DNA of 64,000 nucleotides from contig CAVRGJ010000001.1 of NCBI GenBank assembly GCA_963720705.1, positions 1-64,000 on the forward strand. Reading direction: 5' to 3'. The notes beneath the pieces were generated by a model. It saw nothing but the letters and a program-made list of their open reading frames with translations, was not told where the DNA came from and ran no database searches. Positions 34,201-43,686 of this stretch are shown in pieces; the stretch's first letter is position 1; each line of letters begins with the position of its first letter. Position numbers and translations under genes: made by a program. This DNA comes from DASWJZ01 sp963720705 (lineage in GTDB: Bacteria; Pseudomonadota; Alphaproteobacteria; Rhizobiales; Afifellaceae).

Positions 34201-34872
34201 GGACAAACCGCAGGTTCTGAAGATCACGGCGATCTGGGATCTGCCGTTCGGCGAAGGCAAGAAGTTCGGCGCCGGCAGCCAACGGTATCGCCAAGCGCGT
34301 GATTTCCGGATGGGAATACACGACGTTCTTCAACGACAGCTTCGCGGGATACCCGGCCAACCTCCCCAGCAACGCATTCATGCTGAAGGATGCGGGCAAG
34401 GTTTCCGGCGGCACCTTCAACGGCGCTGTGGACTGGAAGGCCTATCAGGTCCGCGAATGGAACCCCTGCGTACTTGCGGCAGGACGTGAACACGGGAACC
34501 ATTGCCCCGACCCCGGCCAGCATCGGCCTGGGTTGCGGCACGGACTTCAGCAACAACTGGGGCAATTACGCCTGGTTGGAGACCACCAACTACGCGCCCA
34601 CGCGCCTCTCCCCGAACCGTTCGGGCCAGATCCGCGTGCACCACGCGTTCCAGTTGGATGCCTCGCTGCTCAAGACCACGAAGATCAACGAGCGGATGCG
34701 GTTGCAGCTTGGGTTTGAAGCGTTCAATCTCTTCAACCACAACTACTTCGGCCGCGACAACCTCAACACCGATCCGAACAGCGCCAACTTCGGCAGCGTG
34801 ATCCCGGCGACGGTATCGACGCAGAACATGCTGCCTCGCCAGATCCAGGTACGCTTCAAGTTCAACTGGTAA
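31204..34872 (+). CDS. Oar-like TonB-dependent receptor with carboxypeptidase-regulatory domain, paralogue 1 (frameshifted)
   Basis: Outer-membrane beta-barrel of about 1,215 residues. GTG start after TGGGGGAGG. VKKQLAKTLSILCLLALP is the signal peptide; the CarboxypepD_reg domain follows (FRSTISGHVTDASGAAVPNA to EVTAEAVALD), then a plug (EMPLNARNPFMLGAMMAGVT; MLDGAANEGQMGGNNVAYVP) and a barrel ending IQVRFKFNW, with the aromatic last residue needed for Bam-dependent assembly. Open to about 32030; after that at least ten single-base insertions and one or two deletions, located by alignment with the intact paralogue 3 (e.g. 32029, 32225, 32295, 32332, 32382, 32394, 32998, 34279). These proteins import unknown large substrates in Acidobacteria. 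Confidence 0.85.
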
Positions 34873-34921
34873 TCGAAGCGAAGTAACAGCCAAGCAACTA
34901 AGTAACTCAGTAAGTCCAAGA

Positions 34922-34949
34922 GGCGGCCCGGAAACGGGCCGCCTTTTCC
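34922..34949 (+). terminator. Terminator of receptor 1
   Basis: Stem GGCGGCCCG / CGGGCCGCC with a GAAA loop, then TTTTCCT. The same stem follows all three receptor genes. Confidence 0.9.
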
Positions 34950-35337
34950 TATTTACGGCGAAATATCTTAGGAGTTACTCCTCGCCGGGTATCCGGCGAT
35001 AACTCCCGGCGGCGATTCGCAGCGGCCCGGAATTACAAATGTAAGCGATTACCAGATGGCGCGTCCGCGGCGGCCGAAGCAGCGCGCCGGAGGTTGCAGG
35101 ACGCTTGGAAGGGCCGTCATTCGGGGCTGCGGAGCACAATTGAGCGGCGCGGGCCGAAGCCCTCGACGGCGATTTCAAGGCGAGATTCCGGCATGGCAGC
35201 GCGCGTATACAGTTGATATCGTATTGAAGATACGATCTATGCCGTATAAGATACAACAGATGCCGTACAAGATACCCCAATTCCCCCCAAAGATACGACA
35301 AACACTGTACGAGAAAAGGGTTTCTTCGTTAAAGGCA
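34950..35337 (+). other. Intergenic region between receptors 1 and 2 with iterons
   Basis: No gene is supported in these 390 bp. The right half becomes AT-richer and holds four GATAC-type repeats before the leader of receptor 2. The left half shows no structure I can interpret. Confidence 0.6.
35229..35309 (+). repeat. Iteron-like repeats with exact 21-bp period
   Basis: GATAC occurs at 35229, 35250, 35271 and 35292, each 21 bp apart, i.e. on one face of the helix. Three units have a second TA(C/T) 14 bp after the first (TACGATCTATGCCGTAT, TACAACAGATGCCGTAC, TACGACAAACACTGTAC). This looks like an array of regulator-binding sites upstream of receptor 2. Confidence 0.65.
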
Positions 35338-35386
35338 GCGTGATAGATTTGAGCCAAAGCCGGCGGGGTCGCAACACCGGTGCAAC
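35338..35386 (+). promoter_or_regulatory. Conserved leader of receptor 2
   Basis: GCGTGATAGATTTGAGCCA, AAGCCGGCGGGGTCG and CAACACCGGTGCAAC align with the leaders of receptors 1 and 3. Confidence 0.6.
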
Positions 35387-35412
35387 TATCTTAAGAGTTT
35401 GGGGGCAGTCGA

Positions 35413-38400
35413 GTGAAACAATTAGCCAAGACGCTATCACTCCTTTGTCTGCTGGCATTGCCGGCATTGACACAGGAATTCCGCAGCACCATTTCGGGCC
35501 ATGTCACTGATGCAAGTGGTGCCGCAGTACCGGGCGCGAAAGTCACCGCGCAGAACATCGCCAACAACGAATCCACATCGGCAACCACGGACGGCTCGGG
35601 CGCTTATGCGATCCCGTTCCTGCGTCCGGGGGATTACAAAGTCACGGCTACCGCCTCCGGGTTCAAGCTGTACACCCAGGCTGGCTTGACTTTGGAAGCA
35701 GCGAAGGTCACCGGTGTCGATATCCACCTGGAGGTCGGCGCCGTGACCGAGAGCGTGGAAGTGACGGCCGAGGCGGTGGCGCTGGATACGCAGATCAGCC
35801 ACCCGCTCCGCCGTCGTCACCTCGCAGCAGGTGGCGGAGATGCCGCTGAATGCGCGCAATCCGTTCATGCTGGGCGCGATGATGGCCGGCGTGACGTTCA
35901 ACGGCGCGGCCATCTGGCAGCGTCCCTTCGATAACGGCGCGATCGCGCAGTGGTCGATGAACGGCGGGCGCGATTCCTCTCAGCGAATTCATGTTGGACG
36001 GCGCCGCCAACGAAGGGCAGATGGGCGGCAACAACGTCGCGTATGTGCCGATCGTCGACGCGGTGCAGGAATTCAACGTGATGGCCAACATGTACGACTC
36101 GCAGTACGGCCACACCGGCGGCGGCATCATGAACGTGGTGCTGAAGAGCGGCACCTCGCAATTCCACGGCGCCGCGTACGAGTACATGCGCCGCATTTCG
36201 CTGGACGCGAACACGTTCCAGAACAATGCCATCGGCAAGCCGAAGACCAACCACTATCTGGATCAGTACGGCTTCGAGGTCGAAGGACCGCTGCTGATTC
36301 CCAAGATCCTCAAGAAGGACGGCCCGGTGAAGCTGTTCTACATGGGCGCGTTTGAGAACTACCGCGAAGGCACGCCGAATCCGCTGATCGTTTCCTATCC
36401 GGAAGCGGAAATGCGCACCGGCGATTTCTCGCAAACTGGTGGACGCCGCCGGCCAGAAGATCACGATCTACGATCCGTTCACGGGCACCTACAACGCCAA
36501 CGGGGCAATCGTCACCAACCGCACGCCGTTTGCCGGGAACATCATTCCGGCCAACCGCATCAATCCGATCGCCAAGGCGGTCACGCAGTACATGCCGATG
36601 CCGAATCGCGCGGCGCCGGCCGGATTCCGCTACTCCAACGGCAACCTGTCGCTGCCCGACTATTTCGACAAGGATAAGTTCTACAACCTGATCATGAAGT
36701 TCGACTGGAACTTCGGCAGCAACCACCGCGCGTTCTTCCGCCATGCTTCGAACGACCGCACCGAAGACCGCGCCGGCAACGGCATCGACAACAAGCCGGG
36801 CACGGACGGACAGCAGCCCTTCCAGCGCATCAACGACGCGTACGTGGTGGACTGGGTGGGCACGATTTCGCCGACCCTGATCCTCAACGCGCGCGCCAGC
36901 TACAACCGCTTCATCGAGAAGGGTTACGGCCGGGCGAACGAAGGCTTCGACCTGTCCAGCCTGGGCATTCAGCCATCCCTGCTGGCGCAGTTGCCCAGCC
37001 CGGTATACTTCGGCCGGTGGACGTTCAACAACGGCTACAATACCCTGGGCCGCAGCCAGAGCAACAACTTCACCAACACCTACCAGTTGCAGTTCAGCCT
37101 GACCAAGGTCACCGGCTCGCACACCATCAAGGCGGGCTTCGACATCCGCCAGATCAACTACGAGCAGCAGAACACCGGCAACATCCTGCAGTTCAGCTCG
37201 CAACACGAACTGGACGCAGAGGGTCTACAACGTGGGCGAAGCCACCAGCGGCGATGGTTATGCGTCGTTCCTGCTGGGCATCGTGGGCGGATCTTCCAGC
37301 TACCCGCTGTTCCCGTGGTGGAAGCAGTATTACTATTCGCCCTACATCCAGGACGATTGGAAGATCGGCCGGCGCCTGACCTTTAATCTGGGCCTGCGCT
37401 GGGATTTCAACGCGCCGATGTACGAGAAGTGGAACCGCCTGAACGGTCCGTTCGACCCGAACGTGGCCAGCCCGATCGCCAAGGACGTTGCCGCCAACGT
37501 GGCCGCGTTGAAGGCAGCGGGCTCGATTCCGGCGAATCTGACGGCGCAGTACAACAACCTGGCCAATCTCAAGGGCGGACTGACGTTCGCCGGCGTGAAC
37601 GGGCAGGGACGCTCGCCGTTCGCGCTGCGCAAGAAGGGCCTTGAACCGCGGGTTGGTTTCGCCTATCAGTTGCGCGACAAACTGGTGATGCGCGGCGGGT
37701 TCGGCCTGTACCACTCCAATCCCAACAACGACACGCAGCGCACCAGCGGCTTCAGCACCAGCACCTCGCTGGTGGCCTCGACCGACGGCAACCGCACGCC
37801 GATCGGCAATCACGCTGAACAATCCCTACCCGAACGGAATTCAGTATCCGACCGGGTCATCGCTGGGCGCGGCAACGTTCGTGGGGCAGAACCCCTCGTG
37901 GTTCGACTCCGGCTTCCAGATTCCTTCGGTGTGGTCGTTCTCGTGGGGCTTCCAGTATCAGCTCACGCCGAGTTCGACGATCGAAGCGTCCTACGTCGGC
38001 AGCCGCAGCTACAACCTGAACATGAACAAGGACTACAACAATCCGAGCCTGGACGTGCGCAAGACCTGCAACTACCTGGAAGGTGGAAGCGCGGCCTTCT
38101 GCAACTCGACGGTACCGAACCCGTTCAAGGGCATCGAGGCGTTCAACGGGACGAGCTACTACACGGCCAACACCATCTCCTACTACCAGATGACGCGGCC
38201 GTTCCCGCAGTTCAGCGGCACGCTGCAGCAGTATGGCTTGAACAATTCGTGGATCAAGTACAACTCGCTGCAGATCAACTACAACCTGCGCGTGCGCGGC
38301 GGCTTGAACATCACCGGCAACTACACGCTGGCGAAGCAGATCGAGCAGTGGGGCTACATGGACGTGTTCACCGACACGCAGCAGCAGGGTCCTTACTTCC

Positions 38401-39072
38401 TGGACAAGCCGCAGACGCTGAAGGTGACGGCGATCTGGGATCTGCCGTTCGGCGAAGGGAAGAAATTCGGCGCCGGCTCCACCGGGATTGCCAAGCGCCT
38501 GATTTCGGGATGGGAGTATACGACGTTCTTCAACGACTCCTTCCGCGGATACCCGGCCAACCTCCCCAGCAACGCGGTCATGCTGAAGGATGCAGGCAAG
38601 GTCACTGGCGGCGGCTTCAATGGCAGCGTCGACTGGAAGGCATACCGGGTTCGCGAATGGAATCCGTGCGTGCTGCGGCAGGACGTGAATACCGGCGCCA
38701 TTGCCCCGACCCCGGCGAGCATCGGTCTGGGTTGCGGCACGGACTACAGCAACAACTGGGGCAACTACGCCTGGCTGGAGACCACCAGCTACGCGCCGAA
38801 CCGCCTGTCGCCGAACCGTTCTGGCCAGATTCGTGTGCACCACGCGTTCCAGTTGGACGCGTCGCTGCTGAAGACCACGAAGATCAACGAGCGGATGCGG
38901 CTGCAGCTTGGGTTCGAAGCGTTCAATCTCTTCAACCACAATTACTTCGGCCGCAGACAACATCAATACCGACCCGAACAGCGCCGATTTCGGCGGCGTG
39001 ATTCCGGCCACGGTATCGACGCAGAACATGCTGCCGCGCCAGATCCAGGTACGCTTCAAGTTCAACTGGTAG
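35413..39072 (+). CDS. Oar-like TonB-dependent receptor, paralogue 2 (frameshifted)
   Basis: Same architecture as its neighbours: signal VKQLAKTLSLLCLLALPALT, CarboxypepD_reg domain, plug, large barrel ending IQVRFKFNW. The deduced protein is closer to paralogue 3 than to 1 (e.g. LTPSSTIEASYVGSRSYNLN; NKDYNNPSLDVRK). Alignment with paralogue 3 places single inserted bases near 35793, 35989, 36430, 37200, 37807 and 38956; two of them (36430 and 37200) fall at exactly the sites broken in paralogue 1, both in TCG-C-AA context. GTG start with GGGGG 9 bp upstream. Confidence 0.85.
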
Positions 39073-39115
39073 TCGCGCGCGATACGACTTAGTAAGTCAA
39101 GTAGTAAGTCACAAA

Positions 39116-39146
39116 GGCGGCCCGGCAACGGGCCGCCTTTTCCTTT
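39116..39146 (+). terminator. Terminator of receptor 2
   Basis: Stem GGCGGCCCG / CGGGCCGCC with a GCAA loop, followed by TTTTCCTTT. Confidence 0.9.
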
Positions 39147-39355
39147 GTAAGATTGGCTGCAATTCGTCGCGCGAGTCATAAGTCCGCGGTAACATGCGCG
39201 GTACGGCAAACCCATTACAAGGTACGATAAATCTACCACGCGGCCGCCGCGGCGCGCCGGTACGATCAATCTACTACAGATACGATGGATGTATTACAAA
39301 ACCCGCCGTAACCCGCACAAAATACGATAAATACACCAGTTCCCCCGATCCGGAC
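39147..39355 (+). repeat. Iteron-like repeats upstream of receptor 3
   Basis: The interval carries no gene. TACGRY-type units start at 39202, 39223, 39261, 39281 and 39323, with steps of 21, 38, 20 and 42 bp. Four read TACGATAAATCTACCAC, TACGATCAATCTACTAC, TACGATGGATGTATTAC and TACGATAAATACACCAG. They share the unit seen before receptor 2, with a looser period. Confidence 0.6.
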
Positions 39356-39404
39356 GCGTGATACATTTGAGCCAAACAGCCGAGGTGTCGTAACACCGGT
39401 ACAA
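39356..39404 (+). promoter_or_regulatory. Conserved leader of receptor 3
   Basis: GCGTGATACATTTGAGCCA, ACAGCCGAGGTGTCG and TAACACCGGTACAAG repeat the leader found before receptors 1 and 2. Confidence 0.6.
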
Positions 39405-39438
39405 GGTTTCGCCAAATTACTGATTAGGGGGATTTTGC

Positions 39439-42400
39439 GTGAATAGACAATTAGCCAAGACGTTAGCACTTCTTTGTCTGCTGGCACTGCCGGCATGGAC
39501 ACAGGAATTTCGCAGTACAATCTCGGGTCACGTAACCGACGCGAGCGGCGCCGCCGTGGTGGGCGCACAAGTCACTGCACAGAATGTTGCCAATAACGAA
39601 TCCACGACCGCAACCACGGACGGCTCCGGGGCGTACGCCATTCCGTTCCTACGTCCGGGAGACTACAAAGTCACGGCCACAGCCAGCGGGTTCAAGCTCT
39701 ATACCCAGGCTGGCCTTACCTTAGAAGCCGCCAAGGTGACGGGTGTGGACATTCACCTGGAGATCGGCGCGGTGACCGAGAGCGTGGAAGTTACGGCAGA
39801 GGCCGTAGCCCTGGACACGCAGTCTGCCACGCGCTCCGCGGTAGTGACCTCGCAGCAGGTGGCGGAGATGCCGCTGAATGCGCGCAACCCGTTCATGCTG
39901 GGCGTGATGATGGCCGGCGTGACATTTAACGGCGCGGCCATCTGGCAGCGTCCCTTCGACAACGGCGCGATCGCGCAGTGGTCGATGAACGGCGGACGCG
40001 ATTCGTCGAGCGAATTCATGCTGGACGGCGCGTCCAACGAAGGGCAGATGGGCAACAACAACGTGGCGTATGTGCCGATCGTGGACGCGGTACAGGAATT
40101 CAACGTGATGGCCAACATGTACGATTCGCAGTACGGCCACACCGGCGGCGGCATCATGAACGTGGTGCTGAAGAGCGGCACGTCGCGCTTCCACGGCTCG
40201 GCCTACGAGTACATGCGCCGGATTTCGCTGGACGCGAACACCTTCCAGAACAACGCCATCGGCAAGCCGAAGACCAATCACTACCTGGACCAGTACGGCT
40301 TCGAAATCGAAGGCCCGGTACGGATTCCCAAGCTACTGAAGGAAGACGGGCCGGTGAAGCTGTTCTACATGGGCGCGTTTGAGAACTACCGCGAAGGCAC
40401 GCCGAACCCGCTGATCGTGTCCTATCCGGAAGCCGAGATGCGCACTGGCGATTTCAGTAAGCTGGTGGATTCGGCGGGCCAGAAGATCACGATTTACGAT
40501 CCATTCAGCGCCACCTACAGTTCGTCGGGGGCGATCCTTACGCCGCGGGTGCCGTTCGCGGGGAACATCATTCCGTCGAACCGAATCAATCCGATCGCCA
40601 AGGCAGTCACCGCGTTCATGCCGATGCCGAATCGCGCGGCGCCCGCCGGATACCGCTATTCGAACGGCAACCTGTCGCTGCCGGATTACTTCGACAAGGA
40701 CAAGTTCTACAACCTGATCATGAAGTTCGACTGGAACTTCGGCAGCAACCATCGCGCCTTCTTCCGCCACGCCTCCAACGACCGCACGGAAGACCGCTCG
40801 AGCAACGGCATCGACAACAAGCCGGGCACGGACGGGCAGCAGCCGTTCCAACGGATCAACGACGCGTACGTGGTGGATTGGGTGGGGACGATTTCGCCGA
40901 CCCTGATTCTGAATGCGCGCGCCAGCTACAACCGCTTCATCGAGAAAGGGTACGGGCGCGCCAACGAGGGCTTCGACCTGTCGAGCCTGGGCCTGCAGAA
41001 TTCGCTGTTGGGCCAGTTGCCCAGCCCGGTATACTTCGGGCGCTGGGACATCAACGGCTACAATTCGCTGGGCCGCAGCCAGAGCAACAACTACACCAAC
41101 ACCTACCAGTTGCAGTTCAGCCTGACGAAGGTCACGGGCTCGCACACGATCAAGACGGGCTTTGACATACGGCAGGTCAACTACGAACAGCAGAACACCG
41201 GCAACATCCTGCAATTCACCGGGAACACCAACTGGACGCAGAGGGTGTACAACGTGGGAGAAGCGACCAGCGGCGACGGCTATGCGTCGTTCCTGCTGGG
41301 CGTGGTGGGCGGATCGTCCTCGTACCCGCTGTTCCCATGGTGGAAGCAGTACTACTATTCGCCGTACATTCAGGACGATTGGAAGATCGGGCGGCGGCTG
41401 ACGTTCAACCTGGGATTGCGCTGGGACTTCAACGCGCCGATGTACGAGAAGTGGAACCGCATGAACGGGCCGTTCGACCCGACCGCGGCCAGCCCGGTCG
41501 CGTCCGCGGTGGCTGCGAACGTAGCGTCGCTGAAGGCGGCGGGGTCGATTCCTGCAAGCCTCGCCGGCCAGTACGACAGCCTGGCGAATTTGAAGGGCGG
41601 CCTGACGTTCGCCGGCGTCAACGGGCAGGGACGCGCGCCGTTCTCGCTGCGCAAGGGCGGGCTCGAGCCGCGCGTCGGCTTCGCCTATCAGTTGCGCGAC
41701 AAACTGGTGATGCGCGGCGGGTTCGGGCTGTACCATTCCAATCCGCGGAACGACTCGCAGCGCACCAGCGGCTTCAGCACCAGCACCAGCCTGGTGAATT
41801 CCACCGACGGCAATCGTACGCCGATCGGGATCACGCTGAACGACCCCTTCCCGAACGGGATCCAGCGGCCCACCGGGTCTTCGCTGGGGGCGGCCACGTT
41901 CGTGGGGCAGAACCCCTCGTGGTTCGACTCCGGCTTCCAGATTCCCTCGGTGTGGTCTTTCTCGTGGGGCTTCCAGTATCAGCTCACGCCCAGTTCGACA
42001 ATCGAAGCGTCCTACGTCGGCAGCCGCAGTTACAACCTGAACATGAACAAGGACTACAACAATCCGAGCCTCGACGTGCGCAAGAGCTGCAACTACCTGG
42101 AAGGCGGCAGCGCGGCGTTCTGCAACTCGACGGTGCCCAACCCCTTCAAGGGCATCGACGCGTTCAACGGCACCAGCTACTATACGGCCAACACGATCTC
42201 GTATTACCAGATGATGCGGCCGTTCCCGCAGTTCAGCGGCACGCTGCAGCAGTATGGCTTGAACAACTCGTGGATCAAGTACAATTCGCTGCAGATCAAT
42301 TACAACCTGCGGGTGCGCAACGGCCTGAACATCACCGGCAACTACACGCTGGCCAAGCAGATCGAGCAGTGGGGCTACATGGACGTGTTCACCGATACGC

Positions 42401-43092
42401 CGCAGCAGAGCCCGTACCTGCTGGACAAGCCGCAGGTGTTGAAGGTCACGGCGATCTGGGATCTTCCGTTCGGCGAAGGCAAGAAGTTCGGAGCCGGCTC
42501 CAACGCTTTCGTCAAGCGGTTGATTTCGGGCTGGGAGTATACGACGTTTTTCAACGACTCCTTCTCGGGATATCCGGCCAACCTGCCGGGCAACGCGGTG
42601 ATGTTGAAGGACGCGGGCAAGGTCACGGGCGGCGGCTACAACGGCGCGGTGGACTGGAAGGCGTATCAGGTCCGCGAGTGGAATCCGTGCGTGCTGCGGC
42701 AGAACGTGAATACGGGAGCCATTGCCCCGACCCCGGCGAGCATCGGGCTGGGGTGCGGCGCGGACTTCAGCAACAACTGGGGCAATTACGCGTGGCTGGA
42801 GACGACGAGTTACGCGCCCACGCGCATGTCGCCGAACCGTTCGGGACAGATCCGCGTGCACCACGCATTTCAGTTGGACGCATCGCTGCTCAAGACTACG
42901 AGGATCAATGAGCGGATGCGGCTGCAGCTTGGGTTCGAAGCGTTCAATCTCTTCAACCACAACTATTTCGGGCGGAATAATCTGACCACCGACCCGAACA
43001 GCGCCAACTTCGGCAGCGTGATTCCGGCCACGGTATCGACGCAGAACATGCTGCCGCGGCAGATCCAGGTGCGCTTCAAGTTCACCTGGTAG
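39439..43092 (+). CDS. Oar-like TonB-dependent receptor, paralogue 3 (intact)
   Basis: Complete 1,217-residue outer-membrane receptor and the reference for its two broken paralogues. Signal peptide about residues 1-21 (MNRQLAKTLALLCLLALPAW); CarboxypepD_reg domain about 24-112 (STISGHVTDASGAAVVGAQV, AYAIPFLRPGDYKVTATASG); plug about 130-260 (SSSEFMLDGASNEGQMGNNN; YGHTGGGIMNVVLKSGTS); barrel to the end, with many alternating aromatic strands (FYNLIMKFDWNFGSNHRAFF; KQIEQWGYMDVFTDTPQQSP) and terminal IQVRFKFTW. I do not see a clear TonB box. Expected to import or display a large ligand with TonB-ExbBD energy. GTG start behind AGGGGGAT. Confidence 0.92.
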   Translation: MNRQLAKTLALLCLLALPAWTQEFRSTISGHVTDASGAAVVGAQVTAQNVANNESTTATTDGSGAYAIPFLRPGDYKVTATASGFKLYTQAGLTLEAAKVTGVDIHLEIGAVTESVEVTAEAVALDTQSATRSAVVTSQQVAEMPLNARNPFMLGVMMAGVTFNGAAIWQRPFDNGAIAQWSMNGGRDSSSEFMLDGASNEGQMGNNNVAYVPIVDAVQEFNVMANMYDSQYGHTGGGIMNVVLKSGTSRFHGSAYEYMRRISLDANTFQNNAIGKPKTNHYLDQYGFEIEGPVRIPKLLKEDGPVKLFYMGAFENYREGTPNPLIVSYPEAEMRTGDFSKLVDSAGQKITIYDPFSATYSSSGAILTPRVPFAGNIIPSNRINPIAKAVTAFMPMPNRAAPAGYRYSNGNLSLPDYFDKDKFYNLIMKFDWNFGSNHRAFFRHASNDRTEDRSSNGIDNKPGTDGQQPFQRINDAYVVDWVGTISPTLILNARASYNRFIEKGYGRANEGFDLSSLGLQNSLLGQLPSPVYFGRWDINGYNSLGRSQSNNYTNTYQLQFSLTKVTGSHTIKTGFDIRQVNYEQQNTGNILQFTGNTNWTQRVYNVGEATSGDGYASFLLGVVGGSSSYPLFPWWKQYYYSPYIQDDWKIGRRLTFNLGLRWDFNAPMYEKWNRMNGPFDPTAASPVASAVAANVASLKAAGSIPASLAGQYDSLANLKGGLTFAGVNGQGRAPFSLRKGGLEPRVGFAYQLRDKLVMRGGFGLYHSNPRNDSQRTSGFSTSTSLVNSTDGNRTPIGITLNDPFPNGIQRPTGSSLGAATFVGQNPSWFDSGFQIPSVWSFSWGFQYQLTPSSTIEASYVGSRSYNLNMNKDYNNPSLDVRKSCNYLEGGSAAFCNSTVPNPFKGIDAFNGTSYYTANTISYYQMMRPFPQFSGTLQQYGLNNSWIKYNSLQINYNLRVRNGLNITGNYTLAKQIEQWGYMDVFTDTPQQSPYLLDKPQVLKVTAIWDLPFGEGKKFGAGSNAFVKRLISGWEYTTFFNDSFSGYPANLPGNAVMLKDAGKVTGGGYNGAVDWKAYQVREWNPCVLRQNVNTGAIAPTPASIGLGCGADFSNNWGNYAWLETTSYAPTRMSPNRSGQIRVHHAFQLDASLLKTTRINERMRLQLGFEAFNLFNHNYFGRNNLTTDPNSANFGSVIPATVSTQNMLPRQIQVRFKFTW

Positions 43093-43111
43093 ATCGAGGC
43101 ACGATACGACA

Positions 43112-43140
43112 GGCGGCCCGGTGACGGGCCGCCTTTTTTT
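43112..43140 (+). terminator. Terminator of receptor 3
   Basis: Stem GGCGGCCCG / CGGGCCGCC with a GTGA loop and seven T. Confidence 0.92.
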
Positions 43141-43180
43141 GTTGGCATCCCGCCCCCACAGACACCCTGCGTCGTGGTCT

Positions 43181-43223
43181 ACCGGCTGACTCGCTCACGG
43201 TCGCCGCTCTGACTGGGCTCGCG
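43181..43223 (-). repeat. Dispersed intergenic repeat, copy F (inverted)
   Basis: On the minus strand: GCGAGCCCAGTCAGAGCGGC then GACCGTGAGCGAGTCAGCC. It lies just after the terminator of receptor 3. Confidence 0.75.
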
Positions 43224-43341
43224 TGGGCGAAGATAGGCAGCCGTCACACGGCGCGGGCCGGAATTTCGTATTTCCTGATATACTGGCCGACGAATTTCTC
43301 ATGATCCGCAATGCCCGTTGGGATGCGGACGACTCGACACT

Positions 43342-43686
43342 ATGATTATCTCGATCACCAAAGTGCGGCCGGTAGGACCGGGGAGACTGGCCTTCGAAAT
43401 CATGGGAGGTGACGGCGCGCCGGAGCTGATTGTGCTGCGCGTGGACGCCAAGACGATCGCCTTCCGCGTGACCGTGCCGCCCGATGAAGTGCGGACGGTA
43501 ACGGTGCGGTACGACGAACCCGGCGTGAAGTCGGTGGCAGTGAGCGCGCCCGAAAGCGGAATCACTGTGGCTCCGCCGCTGTTCGATGCGGAAGGCTACG
43601 CGCTGCAGTTCGAGGCGCCGCAGCCCAAGGATATTATTTACTGCGAATCGTGCGGGGATTGGCACGAGCAGGGCGAGAAATGCTGA
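43342..43686 (+). CDS. Hypothetical protein with C-terminal CxxC-type end
   Basis: Intact 114 residues, unrecognised. A beta-rich core (ISITKVRPVGPGRLAFEIMG; TVTVRYDEPGVKSVAVSAPE) suggests an Ig-like or small barrel fold. The tail IYCESCGDWHEQGEKC holds three Cys and a His that could bind a metal. No signal peptide. The stop overlaps the next start by 7 bp (ATGCTGA), so it is coupled to the membrane protein downstream. Confidence 0.7.
   Translation: MIISITKVRPVGPGRLAFEIMGGDGAPELIVLRVDAKTIAFRVTVPPDEVRTVTVRYDEPGVKSVAVSAPESGITVAPPLFDAEGYALQFEAPQPKDIIYCESCGDWHEQGEKC

Noticed and set aside
35200..39340. Phased GATAC repeats considered as a CRISPR array or plasmid origin
   Set aside because: Units are ~17-21 bp with no spacers of uniform unique sequence, no cas or replication genes, and they sit directly before receptor promoters.
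40333..42960. 875-residue open frame antisense to receptor 3
   Set aside because: It mirrors the codon bias of the GC-rich receptor gene, has no family features, and similar antisense frames occur over each paralogue.
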